NCBI RefSeq assembly: GCF_000006565.2
Contig: NC_031477.1
Span: forward strand, 1,334,043 to 1,398,042
Reading direction: 5' to 3'
Origin: Toxoplasma gondii ME49
Taxonomy: Eukaryota; Apicomplexa; Conoidasida; Eucoccidiorida; Sarcocystidae
Length of the DNA: 64,000 nt
The notes below the pieces were generated by a model, which made no database searches, had not been told where the DNA came from, and saw nothing but the letters and a program-made list of their open reading frames with translations. Every line of letters starts with the position of its first letter. Within the stretch, counting starts at the first letter, position 1. The translations under genes and the position numbers were made by a program. This document shows positions 51,101 through 60,318 of this stretch, piece after piece.

Positions 51101-53220
51101 ATATATATATATATATATATACAGAGAGAGACGGGAGCAGAAAGAGCTAGAAAGATCGAGATGGACAGTTATACATATACGTGGAGGCGATGTCGAGAGA
51201 CAGGTTCAGGTGTAGACAGCAAGCGAGATACACCGCGAAGGATCGAGAGATAGACATCCACGCCTAGATAGCGGTAGAGACCGAGAGACACGGAGCGTAC
51301 CCGATTTGGAATATGGCATTCTTCTGTGAAGCCAAGGATGTCGTGATCAGTCCTGAACACTGGCGTAGGTTCCTCCTCCAGTTTCGTTGGCGTTTGCTGC
51401 GTCACCGCTCTTTTCGAGTTCGACGTTGTTCGCTCTGCGCCTGCATGTCTCTTCCTTCTCTGCTTCTGCTCAGGAGGCAGCGTCGCGTTCTTCTAAGTGG
51501 CGCGGCCCTCCGGAAAAACGAGCACCGTCTCCTTCTTCTCCCTGTAGTGAGCGCGCGCCGAAGCTCGCGGGAGAAACCGCAGAGTGGACGCATGCGGTGG
51601 AAGCTGGAAGAGCCGTGAAGGAGCCGAGCGGTGTCCAGGCAGAGCGGTCGACACAAGAGAACGACGAGAGAGAGGAAGCCCAGGCAGGCGCAGAACTCGG
51701 TGAGTGTCCTGTCGATCCATGTTGTGTCTCTCGCTCGGCCGCAGCGCAACGCGGATCAGAGAAAGCGGAGCAGGTTGACGCCGCGTCTGCCGTTTCCTCT
51801 GACTCTCGAGACTCGTTCAAAGCGACGAGCATCCTTTCGCGAGCCGCTGGTCGGACGGGGAGGCTCCTCAAGGACGCGGGAAATGCCTCAGAAGACAGCG
51901 CGGACAGTCCAACTTGTCTCGGCGCGAGTCGAAGCGATGCCGAGCCAGGAGCTGCGCATGCAACGAATGCTCTGAGGCTCCTGTTCGAGGCGACGGACGG
52001 GTCTCCCCATGGAAGAGACAGCGAGGAGCCTGCAGGCGACCGCGGCAGGTCAGGAAGAAAACGACGTTTGGGAGGCGACGCGAAAGAAGAAGGCGGACGG
52101 ACAGGCAGGGCAGGAGGGTCGCCCCAGGGGATAGAAGCAGACGCGAAAGAGCCAAGTTCGCTCCGTGGCGTCTGTGCAACGGATCTGGAAGCGCGGAGGA
52201 GTCTAGGCGAGAACCCAGAGGAAGGAGACTCCGATGCGCAAGCAGTGGAGACGGCCGCGAGACGCAGAGTGCGGACGATGAGCAGGAAACTGCGAGGAGA
52301 ACATCCCTGTGAGATTCTTCGTGACCTTCTGAAGACACACGTTCATGTAAGCCGCGACAAGGGGAGAAGCCAGGAATTCAGAAGGCAGAGAAACATCACT
52401 GAGGAATCTCCCCGTCTTTGGCAGGCAATCTGGACTTGCCTCGTTCCTCCCAATTCCTCTGTTTCGCCTTCGTCTCTCGGTGCACATTGGCGAGAAGCCT
52501 GTATGCCCACCTGTTCTCTCTTTTGCTTTCTCTCTCTGTTGCTCTTTCTCCCTTGTTCTCTCTCGTATTCCCTCTCCCTCTTGCTTGCTCTTCGTCTAGT
52601 TCGCTCTCCGTCTTGTTCGCCCTCTGTCTTGTTCTCTTAAGTAGCCTCTCTCTGCCATATTCTCTCTCTGTCGTGTTCTCTCTCTCCCTTTGTCTCCCTC
52701 TCTCTCTGTCTCTTGTCTCTTTCCTGTTCGCCGTCGTCGCGCGCTCGAGTTGCTCGAGTCTGTTCTGTCTCTGGTCGCTGCAGTCCGAGCAGCGCTGTAG
52801 GTTTCGGCCCACTGGAGTCCTTCTCCCTTCCTGTCCGGAGTGTGTTCTCAGGTGTATGTACGCGCAGGAGTTGCAGACCGCGACTCGCCACTTTCCGGCA
52901 TTTTGTCGGGGGGGTCGCCGCTTCGGCCTCGCTTTTTTCTGCCTTTTCCTCCACTCCCGGAGCCCCCAGGAGCGGCGGAGGTCGCCGCGCGTCGCAGGCG
53001 ATGGCCTCTCCACGGAGGGTCGACCGGAGAAGAACCTGAAGCGCTGCGGGGCAGGCACTGCGCGGAGCGAACGGAGGAAAGGAACGAGGAGACGGCGAGG
53101 AAAGACGCAGTACATAAGCGCTGTCTCACTCCGGAAGAACAAGCCCTGTGTCTCCTGGATCTCGCCGTAGATCCAAATGTGCTCGGCCGTGCGTGGCTAG
53201 GAGCCCTTCCTTTCGTCTAA
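16362..53220 (+). CDS. DNA-PKcs: Giant PI3K-related protein kinase of the DNA-PKcs type
   Basis: Start ATG 16362 sits in a strong context (gccgccATGG) and stop TAA is at 53218-53220. About 25 exons can be joined with phase-consistent GT-AG junctions; their sum is 27,246 bases, exactly 9,082 codons. The order is helical-repeat N-terminus, FAT region, kinase, regulatory linker, FATC. DNA-PKcs-type signatures separate it from ATM, ATR and TOR. They are [12 protein letters not shown] just after the DFG loop, LRTYSVV with GLVEWL in the N-lobe linker, and a terminal DPNVLGRAW in the FATC. DNA-PKcs is the Ku-recruited kinase of non-homologous end joining in the nucleus, and end joining is highly active in Toxoplasma (established knowledge). 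The protein is about twice the length of human DNA-PKcs, largely from Ser/Pro, acidic and Arg/Glu insertions. Least certain junctions: exon 4/5, and the donors of exons 10 and 13. Confidence 0.9.
18109..18283 (+). repeat. 35-bp minisatellite, five copies, in DNA-PKcs-gene intron 2
   Basis: Five head-to-tail units starting tatgcttcatcc, each ending cttcctct or cttcctcc, with a few substitutions. Pyrimidine-rich, directly upstream of the exon 3 acceptor. Confidence 0.9.
19763..19776. repeat. Quasi-palindrome copy in exon 3 of the DNA-PKcs gene
   Basis: GGTGTCTGTACACC, read as Val-Ser-Val-His. It is the reverse complement of the copy at 42997. Confidence 0.75.
22179..22236. repeat. (CT)n tract in intron 3 of the DNA-PKcs gene
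   Basis: About 57 bases of CT lie 40 bases upstream of the exon 4 acceptor and may act as an extended polypyrimidine tract. Confidence 0.9.
23015..23113 (+). repeat. 33-bp coding minisatellite, three identical copies, exon 5
   Basis: Units 23015-23047, 23048-23080 and 23081-23113 encode [11 protein letters not shown] three times with no synonymous change, which points to recent expansion. Confidence 0.9.
25021..25087. repeat. Duplicated pyrimidine block in intron 5
   Basis: A 27-base block (tctcctttcctctcgcctat and so on) at 25021-25047 recurs at 25061-25087. Confidence 0.85.
26354..26369. repeat. Perfect 16-bp palindrome at the exon 6 donor
   Basis: CGGTGTACGTACACCG. The chosen splice donor (GT|GTACGT) lies inside it. 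Confidence 0.85.
26961..27003. repeat. TA island in intron 6
   Basis: TA run with TATGCATA blocks, 70 bases before exon 7. Confidence 0.8.
29451..29464. repeat. Quasi-palindrome copy in exon 7
   Basis: GCTGTATGTACACC, read as Ala-Val-Cys-Thr-Pro, in a different reading phase from the Val-Tyr-Val-His copies. Confidence 0.65.
31971..32017 (+). repeat. 12-bp coding repeat (Ser-Ala-Ala-Ser), exon 7
   Basis: About four units of gccgcttcgtct or close variants. Confidence 0.85.
32178..32191. repeat. Degenerate quasi-palindrome copy in exon 7
   Basis: GGTGTACAGACAGC, read as Gly-Val-Gln-Thr-Ala. One arm base differs. Confidence 0.5.
33066..33119 (+). repeat. 27-bp coding duplication, exon 7
   Basis: 33066-33092 and 33093-33119 encode LEEDVETDE and LEEDVETDG. 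Confidence 0.9.
35077..35090. repeat. Quasi-palindrome copy in exon 9
   Basis: GGTGGATGTACACC, read as Arg-Trp-Met-Tyr-Thr, a third reading phase. Confidence 0.7.
35349..35567. repeat. Three TA islands in intron 9
   Basis: 35349-35415 (with a TTTA run), 35469-35489 and 35544-35567. Confidence 0.85.
35881..35894. repeat. Quasi-palindrome copy in exon 10
   Basis: GGTGTATGTACACC, read as Val-Tyr-Val-His. Confidence 0.85.
40503..40516. repeat. Perfect 14-bp palindrome in exon 13
   Basis: GGTGTACGTACACC, read as Val-Tyr-Val-His. It has the same core as the copy at 26354, 14 kb away. Confidence 0.85.
41010..41023. repeat. Quasi-palindrome copy at the exon 13 end
   Basis: GGTGTACATTCACC. One of two possible exon 13 donors (GT|GTACAT) falls inside it. 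Confidence 0.7.
42997..43010. repeat. Quasi-palindrome copy in exon 15
   Basis: GGTGTACAGACACC, read as Arg-Cys-Thr-Asp-Thr. Confidence 0.75.
45484..45590 (+). repeat. Arg/Glu/Asp-rich coding repeat, exon 16
   Basis: Near-repeats of gaggaaagagaagaggaaag encode alternating EERDEER and EEREEER blocks. Confidence 0.8.
46463..46610. repeat. Two TA islands in intron 17
   Basis: 46463-46496 and 46551-46610, separated by ordinary sequence. Confidence 0.85.
48075..48113. repeat. TA island in intron 20 (inside the kinase coding region)
   Basis: Two TA runs joined by TATGTATA. Confidence 0.85.
49541..49554. repeat. Degenerate quasi-palindrome copy in exon 22
   Basis: GGTGTACAGACAGC, preceding the second half of the kinase domain. 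Read as Val-Tyr-Arg-Gln. Confidence 0.5.
50806..51122. repeat. TA islands in intron 23
   Basis: Runs at about 50806-50902 and 51030-51122, the second beginning with an (TTTATA)n stretch. Confidence 0.85.
51474..53217 (+). other. DNA-PKcs-type regulatory linker and FATC (exons 24-25)
   Basis: Exons: 51474-52346 and 52852-53220. Exon 24 is mostly low complexity but ends [20 protein letters not shown], which parallels the 'KL.G.NP..I..ELL..H' segment after the kinase in DNA-PKcs. The FATC is codons 53134-53217 ([20 protein letters not shown] and then LPFV); DPN-x-LGR-x-W-x-G is characteristic of DNA-PKcs and not of ATM or TOR. Confidence 0.85.
52851..52864. repeat. Half quasi-palindrome at the last splice acceptor
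   Basis: GGTGTATGTACGCG. The exon 25 acceptor AG ends on its first G. Confidence 0.45.
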
Positions 53221-54692
53221 GGAATTTGTCGCCTTTCTAGTTCGAGCTTTCTGTCTGCGCGAGGCTTTCGTTGTCTCTCCTCGCTCCTTTCATTCGAAGT
53301 CTCCCTTCTGTGCACCTTGGGAAATGGGTGAATCTCCAGAGGACCCTCGCTCTGTCCGCCAGCTCTCGGCGCTCCTGAGAGGTTCGCTCTTGGGCTCTTG
53401 ACACGGTCTTCTGCGGCCGTCGGTTCGCGGAACTCGAGTTCATCCGGATCGCTGAGTTTCGCGTCTTGGACGGTCACAGTCGTTTTTTTCTTCGCCTCGC
53501 AGTCACGCGTTCTCCGTTTTTCGAGCGAGACTCCAAGTGGATCTCGTTCCCCACACCTCCCTTCTATTCTTCGCTCGTGGTGTCGCCCGAATGCCGACTT
53601 CCCGCATCTTTGGGGTCCACACAGCAGCTGAGACATGCTTCTCAACTAAGGGCTCTCCGCTTGTGAAACAGGGATGTTCTCTAAAACTGTCTAGTTTTGT
53701 GTGACAGAGCGTACTGTCTAGCTCTCAGACTGGTGCGTGGAAGCGAAGCCTCTGAGGCGCAGCGCCGCCATTCCCGGCGTTCCTTCCTCGTCTGAATGCT
53801 TCGGGAGTCTGTCTCGAGCCGCGAGCTGCTTCTGTGTTGGATAGGACGTATTTAGGTATTTTCTGCAAGTCCCAAAAACCTGTGTGTGTCGCCAGACCGA
53901 ACGGCAAAAGTTCCGCGCGTGAGCTGCGCTCTCGAATCCCCAGTACTGGAATGCGTCCTTGAGAAACAGTACGAGTTCAACGACCGCAGACACGCAACGA
54001 AGTGGGTACCGCTCCGGAGGCCGGGGGGCGGACACCAGATCGTCTGCATGCGCGCGCGCGGACGTCTGAATGTCCAGTTCATGCAGGAGACGAGACATGT
54101 GTATCGTGAAACTGTTATGGAGGCGGAACCTACGTCAGGTGGACGCGCATCCCCCGACGAGCGCGCGCTGTGCATCCAGCTGTCTCTCCCCAAACCAAAA
54201 AGACCCAGACGGCGTCTGGATCATTCACGACAAACGTACAGAGAGACAGCACGAACGCGAAAAAGAAAAGACATTCTTGCACCTGTTGAAACCCGACACG
54301 GGGGGACCCCGCGTCGCCTTCTCGGAGGAAGGAAACCTGTCGTTTTTTTCATCGCACACACTTTCCTTTAAAGAACGGAAACGTTTTGTCTGCCGCTGTG
54401 AACAGCTTTCCACCTCTTTGCTTCCTTCTCTTCTTCCTGGCGTCTCTCGAGTTGAAGAACCTTCCTCTCTATTCGCCGCATGTTCGACTCCACGAACGGA
54501 TTCGTTCCGCCATATGCTCGCCTAGACAGAGACACAGCCACAGGCAGTCAAACCACACACAGCTTTCGATCCGCAGATGAGCACCGATACAACTCTGTTC
54601 CTGTGTCAGCCCCGAAAAAACAGCATTCAGTCACCTTCACCGAAACGCGTCTTATCGACCCTATGGACACAAACATAAATGCAAATACTCAC

Positions 54693-54723
<31 letters not shown>

Positions 54724-55602
54724 TATATTTACACTATAGGCATGCATATATGTAGATGCATAGTTGGGCAGAAGCAGCAATGGACTTTTGTACGAGCCAT
54801 CGGCATGGTGAACGCATGTCTCCAGGCAGGTTGCTGTCGCGATGCAGAGGTTGGCCAGCAGCAGAGCGGAAGGATTCTGAGTCTTGTCCTTCTGTTTGGA
54901 AAGAAGCCTCGTAGCTTTTAGAAAGCAGAGGTTCCTCGTGTAGACACTCTTATGTGCGGCTGTCCGCTTCACAGCGTGAGTTGTTGGGCATTTAACAGGT
55001 AGCACCTAGGCTTCCAGAAAGGTTTGAAACCGACAGATGTTTCGAACTCGAGTGTCTTACCGAGAGAGGACGAGTGCAGCAGCGCGTCGCTTGGCTTCGA
55101 GAGAAGGATGCCCGATGTGGAGGAGCATCTGCATGTCGTCTTGCTGCTGGATGGCGTAGATGTCTTCTGCGCATTCCCAGCCTGGGGCGCACCAGTGCTT
55201 TCGCAGTTCGTTGAGTTGCTCGATCTGTCGATTCTTCTCCTCTGCGCTCTGTGTGGCAGAAGCGGCAGAAGGGGGACGCGCAGATCCAGCGACATCTTGT
55301 TCTGCGGGGGATGCCGAAACACCCAAAGAGGCGCCCTCCCGTGGGTCTTTGCGTGAGCTTTCCTGTGGCTTCTGCAGCTGGCAGAACTGCTTCTGCTGCT
55401 GCTGAAGCAACTTGAGCTGGTGCTGGTGGAAAAGCCGCTGCGAGGACGCCCCTTGTGAGTTCGCGGCGCAGTGCCCAGAGGCGGATTTCCCCTGCATGAA
55501 TCGGAGTCGACGAACGTTCTCCGAGAGAACTTTCTTGCCGTCTTCAGCAGGGGAACCGTCGGCCGCGGGTGCCGCGCCGCGTGCTTTGGCTCTCGCCTTC
55601 AT
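53217..55602 (-). CDS. MPP6: MPP6-like protein (nuclear exosome cofactor family), two exons proposed
   Basis: Exon 1 is 55602-55061: ATG 55602-55600, 180 residues, then donor G|GTAAGAC. Its start reads LSENVRRLRFMQGKS after a basic lead, matching the N-terminal 'LS.N..RMKFMQR' motif of M-phase phosphoprotein 6, an RNA-binding cofactor of the nuclear exosome. A Gln-rich run (residues about 62-75) and a conserved-looking block (ELRKHWCAPGWECAEDIYAI) follow. The second exon is less certain. A minus-strand frame from about 53641-53610 to TAG 53219-53217 fits the phase, and its KSAFGRHHERRIEG could be the family's second motif (usually a 'SFxGFNPxxE' type). It is convergent with the DNA-PKcs gene, and the two stop codons overlap. 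An alternative is an unrelated protein with a chance N-terminal match. Confidence 0.5.
54691..54729. repeat. TA island between the MPP6-like exons
   Basis: TA run in the proposed intron of the minus-strand gene. Confidence 0.8.
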
Positions 55603-58600
55603 TGTGGAAGGAAAACTCCCAGCGGAAAACGGACGGAGCGCAACAGTGCGCCGTCAGTTTTGCAGAAAAGCAGTACTCTTCGAAAACCGCGTTGCATCAG
55701 ACAACAGGGTGGGAAAAAGACTCAGTTACCGTCGATTTTGCCAGCTGTCGCGGCGAAGAGGATTCACTGACAATTGCGCCGTGGAGGAGGTTGGCAGGGG
55801 GCATGTCAGTGACGGCGCCGAAACGCCGCTGTCAGCGGCGGATTCGGAAAAAGAGTACGGCAAACAGCTAATGAAGTTTAAATCCTCAACTTGCACAAGA
55901 CTTGTGTTTGCCAGACACCGCCGCAAGGAAACTCTAGTAACGCCGGTTCTTGGAACGCACCAGACTCCGTGCAACACTTCTCGGCCAGCAGAAAGGTTCG
56001 TCCGTGACTGCCAGTCGCTGAGTTCAAGCTCTTCTGACAACTGGAAAACGCTGAGGAGCTCCTGGGAAACTCAAGTGGAAGCGAAAGGTAAGCACCAGTC
56101 GTCGACAGCAAAGAAGAAATTGCATGCAGGAGCTGTTTCGCGAGGTGTTGCACTCAAGGAAACAAGCAGTGCAGTATGAGAAGGCAGAACCCTTCACAGG
56201 AAAACGACCGCTCCCAAGCTGCAAGGATCTTGGAATGCGATCAAGCAACGGAGAGGACCGAAAGAAAAAAGGAAGGAAAACTCGAGTTCTAGAAAAAAAT
56301 TCGGAGTTCAACGCTGTCGTGCATGCATGCGATGCGGAACTCCAGCCCACACTCGGACGATTGTGCTACGGCCAGAAGAACTTAAAACGGCGCGATCTCG
56401 ACAGAACAGAGGGAGCATGGAACACACTGTTGACCAAAGAAGAAAGGGCATGAATGTGGCACTAGGAAATGGCAGCAAGGACAGACTTTGTTTCACCCTC
56501 TGGCGTCGTCCACAAGCGTACTCCTGTTGACGAGTTGTAGCACTTCAGAGCTCGTATTGTCAGACACCTAGCTGGGCGCAACTCTGTTAGAGAGCCGGCG
56601 GCAGTAAAGAGCGTTGGGGATGGCTTTTCCAAGTTCCCGGCCGTCTCCGCAACAGCCAACTTATCGCATGGAGCAGCTGATAGACTTCTGTCGCCTGTGT
56701 ATGGTGTTTGCAGTGGAATCAACAATTAGGTTCGGATGGGCGAGCAGTGAGAGCTGCGGAACTACAGAACGTGTGTGTCGTCTTCAGCACGCATTCGATT
56801 TGACTCACGCAACTGTATCCGTTTTTCGTACACAACTCAGGAGCAAAAGCGTCGCAACGATGCAGCTATCATGTCGGCTTCCTTCAACGAAACCCCAAAC
56901 TAAATGTCCCCTGGTTCTCCACCGCAGCGCTCGCAAACGGTTTCCGGCGTGAAACCACCAAAGCTAATTGCAAGAAGTCGCACGACCTATACTACAGGTG
57001 GTTTCTCTGTTGGAAAAGCACCCTTGCCTCGCTACTTCGCGTCACTTTGCGTCCAAGCTGTGTCTCCATGCACAAAACGTCTAGTCGCGAGGTGTTACCA
57101 CTGGCTGCATGCCCTTTGCAACGCCGCTGTCTGCGAACGCCGTCGGCATTTTCACGTGCTCTGGCATCGGCGTGTGGTGGAAAACACCTACGCCAACCGA
57201 TGTATGCCCCTTTGAACACCAGCTTCTCATTGTCCTGATGATTCCAGAAAAACTTCATGGTACATATTTTGACAATCAGGACAGAATTCATCGCCACAGC
57301 CGCATGAGTAGTCGCTGTCCAAAACTCCATCCCTTTGCCTCCGGCTCGTCTCCCGCCACGGTCGAGTTGAGGCTCACTGACACAGGAGATAGCAAAATCG
57401 GAAATACTGGGAGAAGCAGAGGATGTACAAGAGAAGTCTCCTTTGTTCGACTGTGACGCGGCACTCGGGATAAATTTACAACGGCTGCAGCGCAATGTTT
57501 CCCACAGTGTGTGTCGCCCCCACCGCTACTGGTGGGGCACTCCCGTACAGGCGCCGAGGTACTGCCAAGAAAGCTCATCCACCCACGGGAAGTGGGCAGC
57601 CACAAAACATTTGTTTATTGACCCACAGGGGTGCACTGAGTGCGGAAACCCCAACAAGCAATACAAAGGACAGAGACAAGCAAGCAGACGCCTTCACCGA
57701 AGCAGAGTCTCGATGCCGCAGTGTGTCAACCGTGATGAACACGAATCGGGAACACCGCCGCTTGCTCGCAAAAGGACAAAGCGCTTCCAGTGGCGGCCTG
57801 GTTGCCACGGCACTCACATACACACAGACAGACATCTACACAACTACCAAGACAGAGAAAAAAAGACAGCACCGGCGTAGTGATATCCCACATTTGAGCA
57901 CCCAGCACTGCAGGGATCGTGGAGGCGCAATGCCGCACTACCGATATCGTGTAGGGTCCGGTAAACATGCATACGACAAGCGGGGGCGGGAGGGGGGGGG
58001 GGAACCGCTACTGGCCCCAGCATGCTGCTGAACGGTCTCGCACACGACGGACCGCAGACATAGCAACACACTCGAGTTTTTCGCGAGATCCCTACAGCGC
58101 AGGAAGCTCGTCGCCGGGCCGTTGACTGCCCAGCATGTTTCATGAGACACGACACCAACAGAATCAGCTAGGTTTCACAAAAGTCTACATGTCCTTCCCA
58201 CGGTATACCAGCGCGGCTTCTTCGAATGCACAAACTCCACGCGCAATCCGTGGCATTATCTCCAGGTCGGAAGCGGTGCAGAAAACGCGCCGGGTCCCCC
58301 CGGATAGCCTCGCTGGTTTTGCACGAAATGGCCGTGACCCGTAGATGCAGGTTGTCAACATGAACCTGCTACCCCCGGTCGGCGCAGAAGTGTACATACA
58401 GACACCCACAGGTGCATCGAATCAGCTGACTTGGTCAGAGACACCAAACACGACTAAACACAGTTGACAACGTCTGCTGTCCTCCCGACACAGAACCGGC
58501 ACCTGGTGCCTGACTTTTTTTGGGGAGCACAGGTGCTTCGCGCTTCTGGCTACGAATCAACGGACTGGCACACATTCTTCATTGTTAATGCACGCATGAC

Positions 58601-59579
58601 CTTTCAGAAAACAACAAGACACGAACGTTGCTCCGATGACAGAAAGAGTCAGCCCGCCCGGCAGTGCGCGTCCGCCTGCGTGGAAACCACGGACGCCTGA
58701 GACTCCAGGCCGTGCAAAAACTCCCGCTGGAAACAAACAGGAACTCCGGAGTGAAGTGTAGCGAACCGAGCGGGTCGCAAAGTCGTTACCAAGCCGCACC
58801 CACCACTGCTCTTCATGGCGGTTTTCGGAGTGCGCTTCGCATGCAAGGGGCACCGTGGATACCGCGGCGCCCTCTCCGTTTGCCTCGAAAAAAACATAAC
58901 TGCAGACCGTTTTCCCCCTATCCGACGACAAAGATGGAGACGGTACTCTACAGCTTCCTCGAGTCCATGGACAGAGTCCAGAACAGAGGGTTGTCACATT
59001 TCAAAACTTGCACGACATGTTCAGTGCTTCTATCAGAGTGGGCGGTAGTCTGAAACAACGTTTTCCCTTGGGAAACTTCGCGCGGCAAATTCCGGCACCG
59101 GAATGAACGCACCAGAGGATCATCAAAACTCGGGATTCCCCCTCCTTCGAAGGCACTGGCCCTGCCCCTGCGCTGAAGACACAGACTGTGCACATCGGCT
59201 TGCTCGCCTCCACTTCCCATCTCCACGCGACTCTCTCTGCCGCTCTCGACAATGCGGCAGAGAGGCTCCCCGCTGCTAGCGCGTTACAACACACATTATG
59301 AGCTACGACGATGTCTCTACACACCGGAGCTTCCATCCACGCCTTCTGGCCTCGACGCACTGGTCGCAGCCTGAGAGGAACGCGAATCTGCCAGATCAAA
59401 GTCCCGGCCTGCGTGACGCAGCACAGCCTGCCACCACGGCAGCAGCTCCGGACTTTCTCGTACCGCACTGCAGAGCTGACGGCGGCCCTAGCAACCCTGC
59501 GCTTCGTTTCTACCGCTGCATTCACTGAATTCCTCTCTCCTGTGCAGAGAGCCGCCACGGTTCGTAGCTGTGTCCCAGT
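55603..59579. other. Spacer with no recognised gene
   Basis: It should hold the 5' flank of the MPP6-like gene and the 3' UTR of panC. Open frames here (plus 55412-56179, minus 59001-59558) lack recognisable domains. A run of eleven or more G lies at about 57990-58001, and a compound quasi-palindrome copy at 58390-58406. Confidence 0.5.
58390..58406. repeat. Compound quasi-palindrome copy in the non-coding spacer
   Basis: GTGTACATACAGACACC looks like two centre variants run together. Confidence 0.5.
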
Positions 59580-60318
59580 TCACAGCCTCAGGTCCGTCAC
59601 ATAGGTACGAAACCACTTGTCGAGATTGAGGTGCAGGCGGCACTCACCGCTGCTCAGATTTGTGGAGTCCAAGAGAGAAAAGCCGCACTCGCTAACGGCT
59701 GGCGCGAGCCATGCAGGCATGGGGTCACCCTGGACTTCCCTGGAAGCCGTCCGGCTACTGGACACTTTCTCTTTGTACAGCGTCGCGAGAAACGCCTTCA
59801 ACAGATGCGTTCCAAACGTCCGCCTGCGGCGCGCGCGAGTGATGAAGCCGCGTCTCAGTCTCCACGGAGACGCTCCGCCAGCCGCAGCTGCTGCGCGTGG
59901 CGTTTCCGCGTCTGCCCAAATGTACCCTATCAAGACTTCGTTTCCATCGGGAACTTGTGTGTCAGACGAAAAATCGACGGTGTTGCGTGCAGTGTCTAGA
60001 CGGCGCTTGAACAAGCCCAGCGCCCAGACATCGTGTGTGCTCGTCGGGGACAGAGCCCCCGCATGCATCCAGGTGAACGTTCGAGTGCAGCAAGTCTCCG
60101 GAGCAGCCACACCTGCCGACTTCGCAGACTGCTGACTCTCCACCCGCGCGTCTTCCTGCTCGGCCGCGGCGACCAGCTTCAGGTCCGACGGCCGCAGCGG
60201 GCGCAAGTGGAAGCCGAAAGACGAAAACACCAGGAACGAAGGCAGGCAAGCGTACTTGGGCTCAACGCAGTGGTGATCCCACGGCGTGTTGAAGAGAGGC
60301 GGCAGAAGATCCTCGCGA
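59580..60318 (-). other. GNAT-like C-terminal domain of the panC gene (last exon)
   Basis: The exon follows acceptor 'tttgccag' and reads FGFHLRPLRPSDLKLVAAAE, then LIGYIWADAE, then RRRRTFGTHLLKAFLATLYK, then SECGFSLLDS. The order 'LRP...DL', 'iGyi', 'RxxxxGtxLL' and 'GF' follows the strand-helix plan of GCN5-related acyltransferases, but the acyl-CoA loop is not canonical. It could instead be a separate gene whose start is hidden in the gap. Confidence 0.35.

Noticed and set aside
55412..56179. 255-codon plus-strand frame with a good GTAAGC donor at 56089
   Set aside because: Its first third is antisense to the MPP6-like exon, and nothing in it is recognisable. Kept only as a remote possibility of an antisense transcript.
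59001..59558. 185-codon minus-strand frame after panC
   Set aside because: No family features; most likely 3' UTR or spacer.
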